A stretch of 20,435 bases of DNA from JAYVYM01 sp046593925 (GTDB taxonomy: Bacteria > Actinomycetota > Actinomycetes > Mycobacteriales > SCTD01): assembly GCA_046593925.1 (NCBI GenBank), contig JBKJQN010000067.1, positions 1 through 20,435 on the forward strand, read 5' to 3'. Under the pieces are notes generated by a model. That model did no database searches, was not told where the DNA came from, and was given only the letters and a program-made list of their open reading frames with translations. Position numbers and translations under genes: made by a program. Positions 1 to 8,100 of the stretch are shown here, piece after piece (position 1 is the stretch's first letter; every line of letters starts with the position of its first letter).

Positions 1-1
1 C

Positions 2-589
2 CGACCCGGATCCGAGGTACCCGCCACCCTTGCCGCCACAGAGTTACTGACCTGCGGAGTGCCGGTCGCCGATCTGGTCGACCAAGCCGATGCCGGTCGG
101 CTCGAACCCACCGGCGACCACCAGAACGGCTGCCCGCACTGCCGCGCCGCGCTGCGCGACGCAGCGACCAGCCGGCGGGCGCTCGGGCTGCTGCGGGCCA
201 GCCGCGGCCCCGTCCCCGCCGGGCTGGTGGACCGGGTCATGAGCGACGTCCGACGCGGCCGACCCCCGACGTCGCTGATCGACATCAGCCCGGACGGCCA
301 TGCCGGGGTCGCGGGGGGCATCCGCGTCCACCGTCAGGTCATCGCCGACCTCGCCCGGAGCGCCGCGCAAGGGCTGCGGGGCGTCACTGTGGCCCGCGCC
401 AGCGCCGCCGGAAGGCCGGGCGGGAGCGGGCTGGACGTCGCACTCGGCCTGCTGGTTGACGGGCGTACCCCGCTCCCCGAACTTGCCCGCACCCTGCGCC
501 GAACCGTGCGCACGGCGATCGCGGCCACCACTGGATCGTCCGACATAGCGGTCGAGCTGACCGCGCTGGATCTGCTCGCCGAAGACTGA
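2..589 (+). CDS. Zinc-finger/Asp23-like protein, 5' end missing
   Basis: The frame is already open at the left edge, so the true start lies outside the window. A GTG at 59 is an internal alternative, but it would cut off a cysteine (codon 47-49) that fits the metal site. Near the visible N-terminus there is a Cys, then about 25 residues later HQNGCPHC (codons 119-142). This gives a C...HxxxCxxC pattern like the zinc-binding anti-sigma fold. The C-terminal half (from about base 330) reads like an Asp23/Gls24 domain: a hydrophobic strand, PLPELARTLRRTVRTAI, then a closing strand. Proteins of this layout are found beside Asp23 genes in actinobacteria. A role as an anti-sigma-like sensor is inference from the motif and from the ECF-like promoter just downstream. 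The protein looks cytoplasmic, with no membrane segment in the visible part. Confidence 0.75.
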   Translation, partial: RPGSEVPATLAATELLTCGVPVADLVDQADAGRLEPTGDHQNGCPHCRAALRDAATSRRALGLLRASRGPVPAGLVDRVMSDVRRGRPPTSLIDISPDGHAGVAGGIRVHRQVIADLARSAAQGLRGVTVARASAAGRPGGSGLDVALGLLVDGRTPLPELARTLRRTVRTAIAATTGSSDIAVELTALDLLAED

Positions 590-612
590 TCCAGACTTCC
601 GGGCTTACGACC

Positions 613-640
613 GCAACTTTCGGGGATCTGCGGTGTCTAA
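613..640 (+). promoter_or_regulatory. Probable ECF-sigma promoter for the Asp23 genes
   Basis: A GCAACT box (613-618, with the AAC core typical of ECF -35 elements) is followed after 16 bases by GTCTAA (635-640, GTC-type -10). It lies in the 113-base gap between the zinc-finger gene and the Asp23 gene and would give a leader of roughly 55 bases. The match is by eye against the general ECF pattern. The responsible sigma factor is not in the window. Confidence 0.5.
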
Positions 641-702
641 CCAGATGTCGTCCCAGCCCGGCAGCGCTGCCGGTGCGAGCCACTGACCCGGAAGGAACTC
701 CC

Positions 703-1188
703 GTGAGCACCCCCAGCCCCACGTCCGTCGTGAAGACCCCCGACACGCCGACCACCACGAGCACGACCGCCTCGCCGCAGACGAAGAGTGCCCTGGCCAG
801 CAGCGACGGCAAGATCAGCGTCGCCGAGTCCGTCGTCATCAAGATCGCCGGCCTGGCCACCCGTGAGGTCGCCGGCGTGCACGCCATGGGCTCGGGCGCC
901 AGCCGCGCCTTCGGTGCGCTCAAGGAGCGCATCCCCGGTAGTTCCGGACCAAGCCTCACGCAGGGGGTGTCCGCTGAGGTTGGCGAGACCCAGGTCGCGC
1001 TCGACCTCGACGTCGTGATCGAGTACGGCGTCTCGATCGCCGACCTCGGCCGGTCGATCCAGCGCAACGTCAAGCAGTCGGTGGAGCGGATGACCGGACT
1101 GCAGGTCACCGAGGTCAACGTGAGCGTCGGCGACGTCTACCTGGGCGACCCGTCCGAGCAGGACGCGCAGCCGCCCCGCGTGCAGTGA
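703..1188 (+). CDS. Asp23/Gls24 family envelope stress protein (no. 1)
   Basis: This 161-residue cytoplasmic protein has a low-complexity Ser/Thr/Pro N-terminus (about residues 1-38) followed by a full Asp23/Gls24 domain. The signature elements are visible: GKISVAESVVIKIAGLATREV, then VVIEYGVSIADLGRSIQRNV and MTGLQVTEVNVSVGDVYL. In Staphylococcus, Asp23 is a very abundant protein held at the membrane by AmaP and linked to cell-wall stress; two anchor genes lie downstream here. GTG 703 was chosen because GGAAGGA (690-696) lies six bases upstream. An in-frame upstream ATG-like start at 673 has no such site. The stop overlaps the next start as GTGA. Confidence 0.9.
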   Translation: MSTPSPTSVVKTPDTPTTTSTTASPQTKSALASSDGKISVAESVVIKIAGLATREVAGVHAMGSGASRAFGALKERIPGSSGPSLTQGVSAEVGETQVALDLDVVIEYGVSIADLGRSIQRNVKQSVERMTGLQVTEVNVSVGDVYLGDPSEQDAQPPRVQ

Positions 1189-1613
1189 CCGAATCGCCCG
1201 GCACACCGTCGGAGCTCTACGAGGTCGACCCGGACACGGTGGCTGCGCTCGTGCTGGACTGCCCGGCCGTGGCGGGCCTGTCCGGCGGCCCCTTCGGAAC
1301 GGTGGCGACCTATCTGCCCGGTCGCAGCGTTCCCGGGATCCGGGTCGGCGGCGACACCGTCGAGGTGCACGTCGTCGGCCGGTACGGCCCGACCGTCAGC
1401 GAGCTCGCCGGGCAGATCCGGGGGGCGTTGACCGGGCACACGCTCGGCCGGCCGGTCGACATCGTTGTCGAGGACCTCGCGGACCTGGCTGCCGATCCCC
1501 CGGTCGGCCCGGCTGTCGCCTCATCCGGCGGCACCGCCGTCGGCTGGCCACCGGCCGCGGCTCACCGCGACGCCAGGCCGGCCTTTCCCGCCGTACCTCC
1601 GTCTGAACGCTGA
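1185..1613 (+). CDS. Asp23-associated soluble protein
   Basis: This 142-residue protein starts at GTG 1185, overlapping the previous gene by four bases, so it is probably translationally coupled. Residues 1-100 resemble a shortened Asp23-like fold: an N-terminal helix region, a strand with VEVHVVGRYGPTVSELAGQI, and a closing strand DIVVEDL. The last 40 residues are rich in Pro and Ala and look disordered. Genes at this position in actinobacterial Asp23 loci are often given uninformative database names. I do not assign a biochemical function. No membrane segment or signal peptide is seen. The position suggests a partner or paralogue of the neighbouring Asp23 protein. Confidence 0.75.
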   Translation: MTESPGTPSELYEVDPDTVAALVLDCPAVAGLSGGPFGTVATYLPGRSVPGIRVGGDTVEVHVVGRYGPTVSELAGQIRGALTGHTLGRPVDIVVEDLADLAADPPVGPAVASSGGTAVGWPPAAAHRDARPAFPAVPPSER

Positions 1614-1635
1614 CGCCATCAGCGGGGCGGCGGAC

Positions 1636-1899
1636 ATGAAAGGCGAGCTACTTCGGCAGGCCCGTCGGGAGTTCGTCCGGACCCACCACCCGGACCGGGG
1701 CGGGAGCGCCACGGCGTTCGCCGAAGGACTTGCCCATTTCGACCGGCAGCTCGCCGGTTCGGCAAACCCGTACGGGCGTCGCGTGACAGCCGGGACCGGA
1801 CCGGTGACCATCCGGCACCGTCCACGCGGCGTCAGCGGTTGGATCCGGCACCTGACCCGGCTCGCGATCCGGCGCCGTCGGCATCCGCGCGTCCAGTGA
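1636..1899 (+). CDS. Small J-domain-like protein with HPD motif
   Basis: An 87-residue basic protein. Residues 1-42 look like the core of a J domain: a basic helix II (LLRQARREFVRTH), the HPD tripeptide followed by RGGS, then a helix III-like segment (ATAFAEGLAHFDRQL). In DnaJ-type co-chaperones HPD is the contact that stimulates Hsp70 ATPase. Helix I is missing, and the C-terminal 40 residues are strongly basic and end in RRRRHPRVQ. ATG 1636 was chosen because a purine-rich GGGGCGG lies a few bases upstream. The frame is open further upstream but there overlaps the previous gene antagonistically. An action on DnaK is inference. Confidence 0.6.
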   Translation: MKGELLRQARREFVRTHHPDRGGSATAFAEGLAHFDRQLAGSANPYGRRVTAGTGPVTIRHRPRGVSGWIRHLTRLAIRRRRHPRVQ

Positions 1900-1913
1900 G
1901 CTCACCGAGGCGC

Positions 1914-1933
1914 TGCGGGGCCCCGTTCCCGCA
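1914..1933 (+). other. Hairpin in the gap between the J-like and DUF2273-like genes
   Basis: TGCGGG (1914-1919) and CCCGCA (1928-1933) can pair perfectly around an eight-base loop. The 100-base gap 1900-1999 otherwise holds only the ribosome-binding site of the next gene. It could be a weak attenuator or mRNA-processing site. The stem is short and may be chance in DNA this GC-rich. Confidence 0.25.
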
Positions 1934-1999
1934 CGGCACGACCGCGCGGCGAAGACAGCACACCTGACCCCGTACGACCGACTGCTCCAAGGAGATCTG

Positions 2000-2191
2000 A
2001 TGTCCCGCAGCACGCTCGGCCTGATCGTCGGGCTGGTCCTCGGCTACGCCGCCATCTTCGGTGGGTTCGGCGACATGCTCATCGTCGCGCTGATCGGCGC
2101 GATCGGGTTCGTCGCCGGTAAAGCCCTCGAGGGCGACCTGGACCTGGCCCAGATCGGTGAGCAGGTCTCCGACGCCGTCAAGCGCCGCTGA
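2000..2191 (+). CDS. Small DUF2273-like membrane protein
   Basis: A 63-residue protein with two hydrophobic stretches (about residues 5-22 and 25-41), joined by a tight GGFGD turn. A short amphipathic tail follows: GKALEGDLDLAQIGEQVSDAVKRR minus its flanks. The G-rich helices, the GK.L.GDLDL motif and the position between two Asp23 genes match the DUF2273 family found in Asp23 loci of many Gram-positive bacteria. ATG 2000 is preceded by AAGGAGAT (1989-1996), one of the best ribosome-binding sites in the locus. The stop codon overlaps the next ATG by one base (TGATG), so translation is probably coupled. A scaffold or anchor role is inferred. Confidence 0.75.
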   Translation: MSRSTLGLIVGLVLGYAAIFGGFGDMLIVALIGAIGFVAGKALEGDLDLAQIGEQVSDAVKRR

Positions 2192-2694
2192 TGGCCGCCG
2201 GAACGGCCGTCGCGACGCTGCCCACCGTCGACGCCGGTCGCCGGCTGCCCAAGCCGCAGAGTCTGCCGGTGCGAGCCGGCACCCAGCCGGGTGAGCAGGG
2301 CGTGGGGCACACCGACCTCGGCGTCATCAGCGTCACGGCTGGGGTGGTCGCCAAGCTCGCCGCCCGTGCCGCTGTCGAGCTCGACGGCGTCGGGGCGGCC
2401 GCGACCCGGGTGCTCGGCAAGGAGCTGTCGGGTGGTGGCCTGGACAAGCTGGGGCTGAGGAGCTCCGAGATCGGGACTCTGCCTGCCTGCTCGGCGCGCG
2501 TCGATGGGCAACTCGCGTTCGTGGACCTGACGATGAGCGTCCGCTACCCGGCCCCCGTACGCCAGGTCGCCGCAGCCGTCCGAGAGCAGGTCATCAGCCG
2601 GGTCGGGCAGCTGACCGGCCTGCAGGTCGTCGAGGTCGACATCACGGTCCCCGCGCTGGTCCGCGAGCTCCCCCGCCCGCCGCGCGTCCACTAG
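2191..2694 (+). CDS. Asp23/Gls24 family protein (no. 2)
   Basis: This 167-residue protein carries a second complete Asp23/Gls24 domain after a 45-residue variable N-terminus. Visible elements are GVISVTAGVVAKLAARAA, a strand pair ending in VDLTMSVRYPAPVRQVAAAV, and LTGLQVVEVDITVPALV at the end. It is more divergent in the middle (VLGKELSGGGLDKLGL) than the first copy, so the two are unlikely to be a recent duplication. No membrane segment is present. The start overlaps the stop of the membrane peptide before it, suggesting near-stoichiometric expression with that peptide. Confidence 0.88.
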   Translation: MAAGTAVATLPTVDAGRRLPKPQSLPVRAGTQPGEQGVGHTDLGVISVTAGVVAKLAARAAVELDGVGAAATRVLGKELSGGGLDKLGLRSSEIGTLPACSARVDGQLAFVDLTMSVRYPAPVRQVAAAVREQVISRVGQLTGLQVVEVDITVPALVRELPRPPRVH

Positions 2695-2724
2695 CCACCG
2701 TCCCCCAGAGAGGCGCCCGCCCCC

Positions 2725-3273
2725 ATGCGTGTCGTCGAACGGTTCCTGTCCCTGCTGCTGGCCCTCGCCATCGTCGTCGGCTCGGTGTTGCTCGCGCTCG
2801 AGGTCGGTTCGGCTGCCGCAGGCAAGCCGCCGTTGCTGATCGACTGGCGTACGGCGTACGCCAGCGGTGGCCGCAACGCCTGGGACACCACCCCCGCGCG
2901 AATCCTTGCCGTCGTGCTGCTGGTCGTCGGGCTGCTGCTGCTGGTCGTCGAGCTCAAGCCCCGTCGTGCTCCCCGGCTCGCGATGGTCAGCACCGACCCG
3001 CACACCGACGCTGCGATCACCCGGCGGAGCCTGCGGGCGACGCTGCTGAACGGGGCCCGGCAGGTCGATGGCATCAGCGATGCCAAGGCCAAGATCGGCA
3101 AGCGCAAGATCAACGTCAGTGCCGTCAGCCGGCTCGGTTCGGCCGACACCGCCAAGGGGCTGACCGGCGACCTCGAGAAGGCCCTGCTCGGCCGGCTCGA
3201 GGCCCTACAACTCGCCGATACCCCCACGCTGCGGGCGCGGGTGGCCGCCCGACGCGGAGCGAGGAGCGCCTGA
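2725..3273 (+). CDS. DUF6286-like membrane protein of the Asp23 locus
   Basis: A 182-residue protein with two membrane helices (about residues 7-30 and 58-77). A 27-residue outside loop containing WRTAYASGGRNAWD separates them. A cytoplasmic domain (80-182) follows with ITRRSLRATLLNGARQVDGISDA and a positively charged AKIGKRKINV strand. The layout mirrors AmaP-type anchors, with two helices and then an Asp23-like alpha/beta domain. It recalls the DUF6286 proteins of actinobacterial Asp23 loci; that family assignment is from memory of the pattern. The ribosome-binding site is weak (AGAGAGGCG region near 2706-2713). The stop shares one base with the next start (TGATG). Confidence 0.78.
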   Translation: MRVVERFLSLLLALAIVVGSVLLALEVGSAAAGKPPLLIDWRTAYASGGRNAWDTTPARILAVVLLVVGLLLLVVELKPRRAPRLAMVSTDPHTDAAITRRSLRATLLNGARQVDGISDAKAKIGKRKINVSAVSRLGSADTAKGLTGDLEKALLGRLEALQLADTPTLRARVAARRGARSA

Positions 3274-3848
3274 TGGGCACCACGCAACGTCTTGACCGGT
3301 TACTGCTGCTGCTCGTCGGCCTGCTGCTCACCGCCGCAGGTGTGCTCGGCCTGCTCGTCGGGCTCGGGGTGTTCGGCAGCCGGTTGCGCGGCCGGCCGGT
3401 CCTCGACAACGTGGTCGGCACGTTCCTCGGCGACAACGGGTCGTGGTTCTGGCCCGTCATCGCGCTGGTCGTCCTGCTCCTGGGCTATCTCGCGCTGCGC
3501 TGGCTGGTCGCGCAGTTGCGCCCGACGGGGGTCGGGGACCTCCCGCTCGAGCCGCGCTCCAGCAACGGCCAGACCGACCTGGTGGGGGCCGCCCTGATCG
3601 GCGCCGTCGTCAGCGAGGTCCGGAGCTACCGCGGGGTCGCCGCGGCCAGCGGCCGGCTCACGGGTCACGAACTCGATCCCGAACTCCGCCTCCGGGTGCA
3701 GCTGGACGCGCGGGCCGACGTCGCCGCACTGCGACACCGCATCGAGACCGACGCGCTTGCCCACGCCCGGCAGGCGCTGGACAACCCACAGCTGCCCGTC
3801 CGGCTCGACCTGGTCGTCACCGACAAGAAAGCCGCCCGGGTTTCCTGA
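3273..3848 (+). CDS. amaP: AmaP-like alkaline shock membrane anchor
   Basis: A 191-residue protein with two membrane helices (about residues 9-33 and 58-80) and a cytoplasmic domain from 85 to the end. The double-span N-terminus is joined by a loop with LDNVVGTFLGDNGSWFWP. The C-terminal domain contains a helix-strand pattern (AALIGAVVSEVRSYRGVAAA, LRLRVQLDARADVAALRHRI, LPVRLDLVVT). This matches AmaP, the protein that tethers Asp23 to the membrane in Staphylococcus. It overlaps the preceding anchor gene by one base. Two anchors in tandem with two Asp23 proteins suggests that each Asp23 may have its own membrane partner, but that pairing is inference. Confidence 0.8.
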   Translation: MGTTQRLDRLLLLLVGLLLTAAGVLGLLVGLGVFGSRLRGRPVLDNVVGTFLGDNGSWFWPVIALVVLLLGYLALRWLVAQLRPTGVGDLPLEPRSSNGQTDLVGAALIGAVVSEVRSYRGVAAASGRLTGHELDPELRLRVQLDARADVAALRHRIETDALAHARQALDNPQLPVRLDLVVTDKKAARVS

Positions 3849-3864
3849 GGGTGGTGTGCCACCC
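3849..3864 (+). terminator. Hairpin directly after the AmaP-like gene
   Basis: GGGTGG (3849-3854) and CCACCC (3859-3864) form a perfect six-base stem with a TGTG loop, starting at the first base after the stop codon. No T-run follows. It could be a partial terminator separating the CsbD-like gene from the Asp23 operon. Confidence 0.35.
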
Positions 3865-3945
3865 GCCGTCAGCACCCGCGGCAGGGCACTCCAGATACGT
3901 ACGGCCGGATCGTCCGGCACGCACCACCGTCAACAAGGAGAAGGC

Positions 3946-4113
3946 ATGAGCTTCATCGACAAGGCGAAGAACAAGGTGGAGGAGCTGACCGGCCAGGCCA
4001 AGGAGAAGACCGGTGAGGCCACCGGCAACGACGACCTCAAGGCCGAGGGTCAGACCGACCAGGCCAAGGGCAACCTCAAGGACGCCGGCGAGAAGATCAA
4101 GGACGTCTTTTAG
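3946..4113 (+). CDS. CsbD-family stress protein
   Basis: A 55-residue, highly charged, Lys- and Glu-rich protein. It has the typical CsbD features: an N-terminal FIDKAKNKVEELTGQAKEK segment, the KAEG/QAKG pattern in the middle and a KDAGEKIKD end. CsbD-like proteins are small stress-induced proteins of unknown mechanism (sigma-B dependent in Bacillus). ATG 3946 is preceded by AAGGAGAAGG (3935-3944), a strong ribosome-binding site. It lies 97 bases behind the AmaP-like gene, separated by a small hairpin, so it may have its own promoter; no convincing promoter was found in that gap. Confidence 0.9.
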   Translation: MSFIDKAKNKVEELTGQAKEKTGEATGNDDLKAEGQTDQAKGNLKDAGEKIKDVF

Positions 4114-4138
4114 CCCGACGGCCCACCCGCAGGAGAGC

Positions 4139-4175
4139 CGGCCCCGTGACCCCCGACCAAGGGGTCGCGGGGCCG
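4139..4175 (+). terminator. Strong hairpin terminator after the csbD-like gene
   Basis: Bases 4139-4153 pair with 4161-4175 to give a 15-bp stem with one G-U wobble and a seven-base loop (CGACCAA). There is no T-run, which is common for terminators in high-GC actinobacteria. It lies 25 bases past the csbD-like stop and closes the stress locus. Confidence 0.7.
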
Positions 4176-4275
4176 CGCCGTTGCGGCCGCTACGCTTCGG
4201 CACCCATTCCGGGACCTGACCCGCTGCCAACACAGGACGTGGGCGCACGGGCGCCCTGAGGTGAGAGGGGCACGG

Positions 4276-4989
4276 GTGGGCGCCAGCATCGGACCGCGCC
4301 AGCGACTCTCGCTCGAGATCGTGCTGGCCGGCGCGGTCCGACTCATCGAGCGGGACGGTGCCCGGGCCCTGTCGATGCGGGCCCTGGGCCGCGAGCTCGG
4401 CGTAGAGGCGATGGCCCTGTACCGCTACGTGCCGAGTTTCGACGCCCTGCTCGATGCCGTCGTCGACCAGGTCGTGGACGCGATGCTCGACGACCCGCAG
4501 CTGCAGCCGCAGGACGGCGACGACTGGCGGGCGTTCCTGACCCGGCAGGCCTACGGGGTGCGCCGCATCGCCGTGGGCCAGCCGCAGGTCTTCCCGCTGA
4601 TCGCCACCCGCACCCCGGGTGCCCCGTGGATCCGGCCGCCGCTGCGCTCCCTGCGCTGGGTGGAGACATTTCTGTCCGGGCTGCTGGCCCGGGGATTCTC
4701 CGACGTCGGTGCCGCCGCCGCCTACCGTGCCTTCACCTCCTTCCTGCTCGGCCACCTTCTGCTCGAGGTCAGCGCGCGGGGGGTGGACACCGGCCCGGTC
4801 GAAGAAGTCGACGTGCGAGCCCGCCCCGAGACCACGATCGACCTGCTGTCGCCATACCCGGCGGTGTCCCGGCTTGCGCAGGAACTGGCACTGGACCGCG
4901 CCGGCGAGGAGTTTCAATCCTCCTTGACCAGTCTGCTCGACCGCCTCGATCACCTGAACGCCCTGTCGTCACCGATCGCACTGGGCTGA
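4276..4989 (+). CDS. TetR-family transcriptional regulator
   Basis: A 237-residue protein with an N-terminal TetR DNA-binding domain: helix 1 around residues 12-26, and the helix-turn-helix at 31-51 with SMRALGRELGVEAMALYRYV. An all-helical ligand/dimer domain follows, resembling the C-terminal domain of the tetracycline-repressor branch (conserved-looking HPLI/FPLI and LLGHLLLE segments). It probably represses a nearby or its own gene in response to a small molecule, but no ligand or target can be read here. GTG 4276 is preferred because AGAGGGG lies five bases upstream; GTG 4261 is the alternative and would add five residues. It sits alone between a terminator and the diguanylate cyclase gene. 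Confidence 0.9.
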   Translation: MGASIGPRQRLSLEIVLAGAVRLIERDGARALSMRALGRELGVEAMALYRYVPSFDALLDAVVDQVVDAMLDDPQLQPQDGDDWRAFLTRQAYGVRRIAVGQPQVFPLIATRTPGAPWIRPPLRSLRWVETFLSGLLARGFSDVGAAAAYRAFTSFLLGHLLLEVSARGVDTGPVEEVDVRARPETTIDLLSPYPAVSRLAQELALDRAGEEFQSSLTSLLDRLDHLNALSSPIALG

Positions 4990-5007
4990 GGGGTCGCCGA
5001 CTGGTCG

Positions 5008-5036
5008 GTACGGGCGGCGCCCGCATTGCGCCGTAC
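5008..5036 (+). other. Inverted repeat between tetR-type and GGDEF genes
   Basis: GTACGG (5008-5013) and CCGTAC (5031-5036) flank a GC-rich 17-base centre that can extend the stem by two pairs. It lies 19 bases after the TetR-type stop, in a 118-base gap that contains no other gene. It could be a weak terminator or a regulator binding site. The evidence is only the symmetry. Confidence 0.3.
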
Positions 5037-5107
5037 GGCGGCTCAAGTCGCCGACGGATGGTGCCGACAGGGCCAGGATGGCCCACGTCCTGCCGCCTGG
5101 AGGAGCT

Positions 5108-8100
5108 GTGCGCAACGACCCGCCGACCAGCTGCAGCCCCGGCAGCGCGCCGCTGGGGCGCGTGGAACCCAGCCCGGAACAGGCCGCCGAGCGTGGTCGG
5201 CTGGCCGCTCTGCGCGACTTCGGGGTGCTGGACACGGCTCCCGAGCGGGCGTTCGACGAGCTGACGGCACTGGCTTCGCGGCTGTGCGGAACGCCGATGG
5301 CGCTGGTGAGCTTGGTGGATGCCGACCGGCAGTGGTTCAAGTCCCACCTGGGCCTCGACCTCTGCCAGACCACTCGGGACGTCTCGTTCTGTGCCCACGC
5401 GTTGCACAGCGATGCCGTTCTGGTCGTCCCGGACGCGACGAAGGACGCCCGTTTCGCCGGCAACCCGCTGGTCACCGGTGCCCCGCACGTCCGCTTCTAT
5501 GCCGGCGCACCGCTGGTGGCACTCTCCGGCCACGTGCTGGGGACGCTGTGCGTGCTCGACGTCATGGCACGGGTGCTGACGCAGGAGCAGATCGAAACGC
5601 TGACGATGTTGGCCCGCCAGGCCGTCGACCAACTCGAGCTGCGCCGGCAGGCTGACGCCCTCGCCACCGAGGTCGGGGCGCGCAGTGCGGCCGAGACGGC
5701 GCTGCGCGACAGTCAGCGCCTGCTGCGGGGCATCTTGGATCACACCGATGCCGTCATCTACGCCAAGGACCTGGACGGGCGCTACCTGCTGGCCAACCCT
5801 GCCCACAGCCGACTGCTCGGGCGCCAGCTCGAGGAGGTGCTCGGGCGCAGTGACGACGACCTGTTCCCCGCAATGGCCGCCGAAGACCACCGGCGCCACG
5901 ACAGGCAGGTAGCCGTGACGGGACTGCGTTCGGTCTTGGCCGAGCAGGCTCACGACCCGGATGGGACGGTGCACAGCTACCTGTCGACGAAGTTCCCGCT
6001 GCTGGACGACCACGGGCGGTCGTACGCCGTGGCGGGGGTGTCGACCGACGTCACCGAGTTGGTCGCGGCGCGCGCCGAGAACGCTGCGTCCGAACAGCGC
6101 TGGAAGGCGCTGGTGGAGCACTCACCGGCCGCGGTCGCCGTCGTCGGCGCGGACGGCAGGTTTGCCTACGCCAACCCACGGGCCGTCGCGCTGTACGGCA
6201 CGCCGCCCGGCCAGCTGGTCGGCCGGCACGCGGCGGAGTTCATCCCGGACAGCGACGACGGCCGCGTCGCGGGCCTGTTCGCGGCTCTGCTGCAGGACGG
6301 CCCGGTCGTGCTGGCCCATCGCTGGACGTTGCGCCGAATGGACGCGACGCCCGTCGCGGTAGAGGTCAACGCAGCGAAGGTGAGCTACGACGGGCAGCCC
6401 GCTGTCCAGATCGAGCTGAGGGACGTCAGCGCCCAGGTTGCCGCCGACGGGGCGCTACGCCGCTCCGAAGAACGCTTCCGCGCGCTGTGGGCGTGCTCCC
6501 CGGTCGGCGCCGCCGAGGCGCTGGCCGACGGGACCATCGTCGCCGTCAACCCCCAGCTCGCGGACATGCTGGGATACGCCGCCACCGACCTGGTCGGCCG
6601 GCCGTCCAGCGTGCTGCTCGCCGACCCGGCGGACCTCCTGGCGCGGCAGGACCTGCAGTCCCTGGAACAGACCTCCGGATACTTCAGCGAGCGGGTCTAC
6701 CGGCGCAAGGACGGCACCGACCTCGATGTCCTGGTCGGCAGCGCTGTCGTCCGCGACGACTGTGGTCGGGTGCACAGCGTGGTCGGCACCGTCCTGGACA
6801 TCAGCGAACGGGTGCGTGCCCGCGACGCGCTGAACCAAGCGCACGCCGAGCTCGAGGCCCGGCAGGCCTTCACCGCAGCGGTGCTGGACAGCGTCGACAT
6901 CGGCATCGTGGCGTGCGACGCCGAGGGCCACCTCACCCTGTTCAATGACGCCACCCAGCGCTGGCACGGGATCGACCTCGCCGACCGGCCGCAGGACGCT
7001 GTCGACACGTCGCGGTTCCCGGAGATCTTCGCGTTGCACGACGCCGCCGGTCAGCCACTGAGCGCCGACCAGGTCCCACTGACCCGGGCGCTGCTCGACG
7101 GCGAGGTGCGCGACGCCGAGATCGTGATCAGCCCCCACGGCCGGCCTGCCACCCGGGTGCTGTGCACCGGTCGGGCGCTGACCGCACCGGACGGCCGGGC
7201 GCTCGGGGCGGTCGTCGCGATGACCGACATCACCGCCGCCCGGGCCCAGACCCGGGCGCTGCAGGCCAGCGAACAGCGGTTCCGCACCACCTTCACTCAC
7301 GACCCGGCCGGGCTGGCTGTCCTCACCCCTGACGGCCTGGCCCTGCAGGTCAACCCTGCGATGTGCCGGCTGCTGGACCGGACCGAGAGCGAGTTGGTGG
7401 CCCTGGGGGACCTGACCCAGCTGGTTTCCGTCGAGGGGTGCATGAGCCTGACCGCGCTGACCCGACAGGCTCTCTCCGGCGGCGGTGCGGCCTTCACCGC
7501 GGAAGGGCAGATGCTGCGCCCCGACGGCACCGGGCCCTGGGTACTGCTGACCGCCACGAGGCTGCTCGACACCGACGACGAACGTTCCCTGCTGCTGCAG
7601 GTCGAGGACATCTCCGCCCGCAGGGACGCCGAGCAGAACCTGACCCGCCAGGCGTTGCACGACGGCCTGACCGATCTGCCGAACCGCACGCTGCTGCTCG
7701 AGCGCACCAGCCGTGCTCTGGAGCGCCTCGCCCGCGAAGGGGGCAGCGGCGCGCTCGCGATGCTGTTCGTGGACCTCGACGGGTTCAAGGCCGTCAACGA
7801 CGACCACGGACACAGCGCCGGCGACGCGCTGCTCGTCGAGGTGGCCGCGCGCCTCGCGCACGCGATACGGCCGACCGACACGGTCGCCCGGCTGGGCGGT
7901 GACGAGTTCGTCGTGCTCTGCGAGGACCTGCCCGATGCCGCCGAGGCGACCCGGATCGCGGCGCGACTCGCGCAGGCGATCAGCGAACCGGTCACCTGGG
8001 CAGGACAGCTGCTGTCCGTCACCGGCAGCGTCGGGATCGCGTACGGCTCGGCGGCGCTGTCCGCCGAGGAGCTGGTCCGATGCGCCGACACGGCGATGTA

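Noticed and set aside
1465..1635. 5' extension of the J-like gene overlapping the previous gene
   Set aside because: The extra residues are Ser/Arg/Pro-rich and lie antiparallel in quality to the good frame of the upstream gene; ATG 1636 has a better start context.
4769..6121. Long - strand open frame opposite the TetR and GGDEF genes
   Set aside because: A shadow of high GC content; the + strand has clear domains and the - strand translation shows none.
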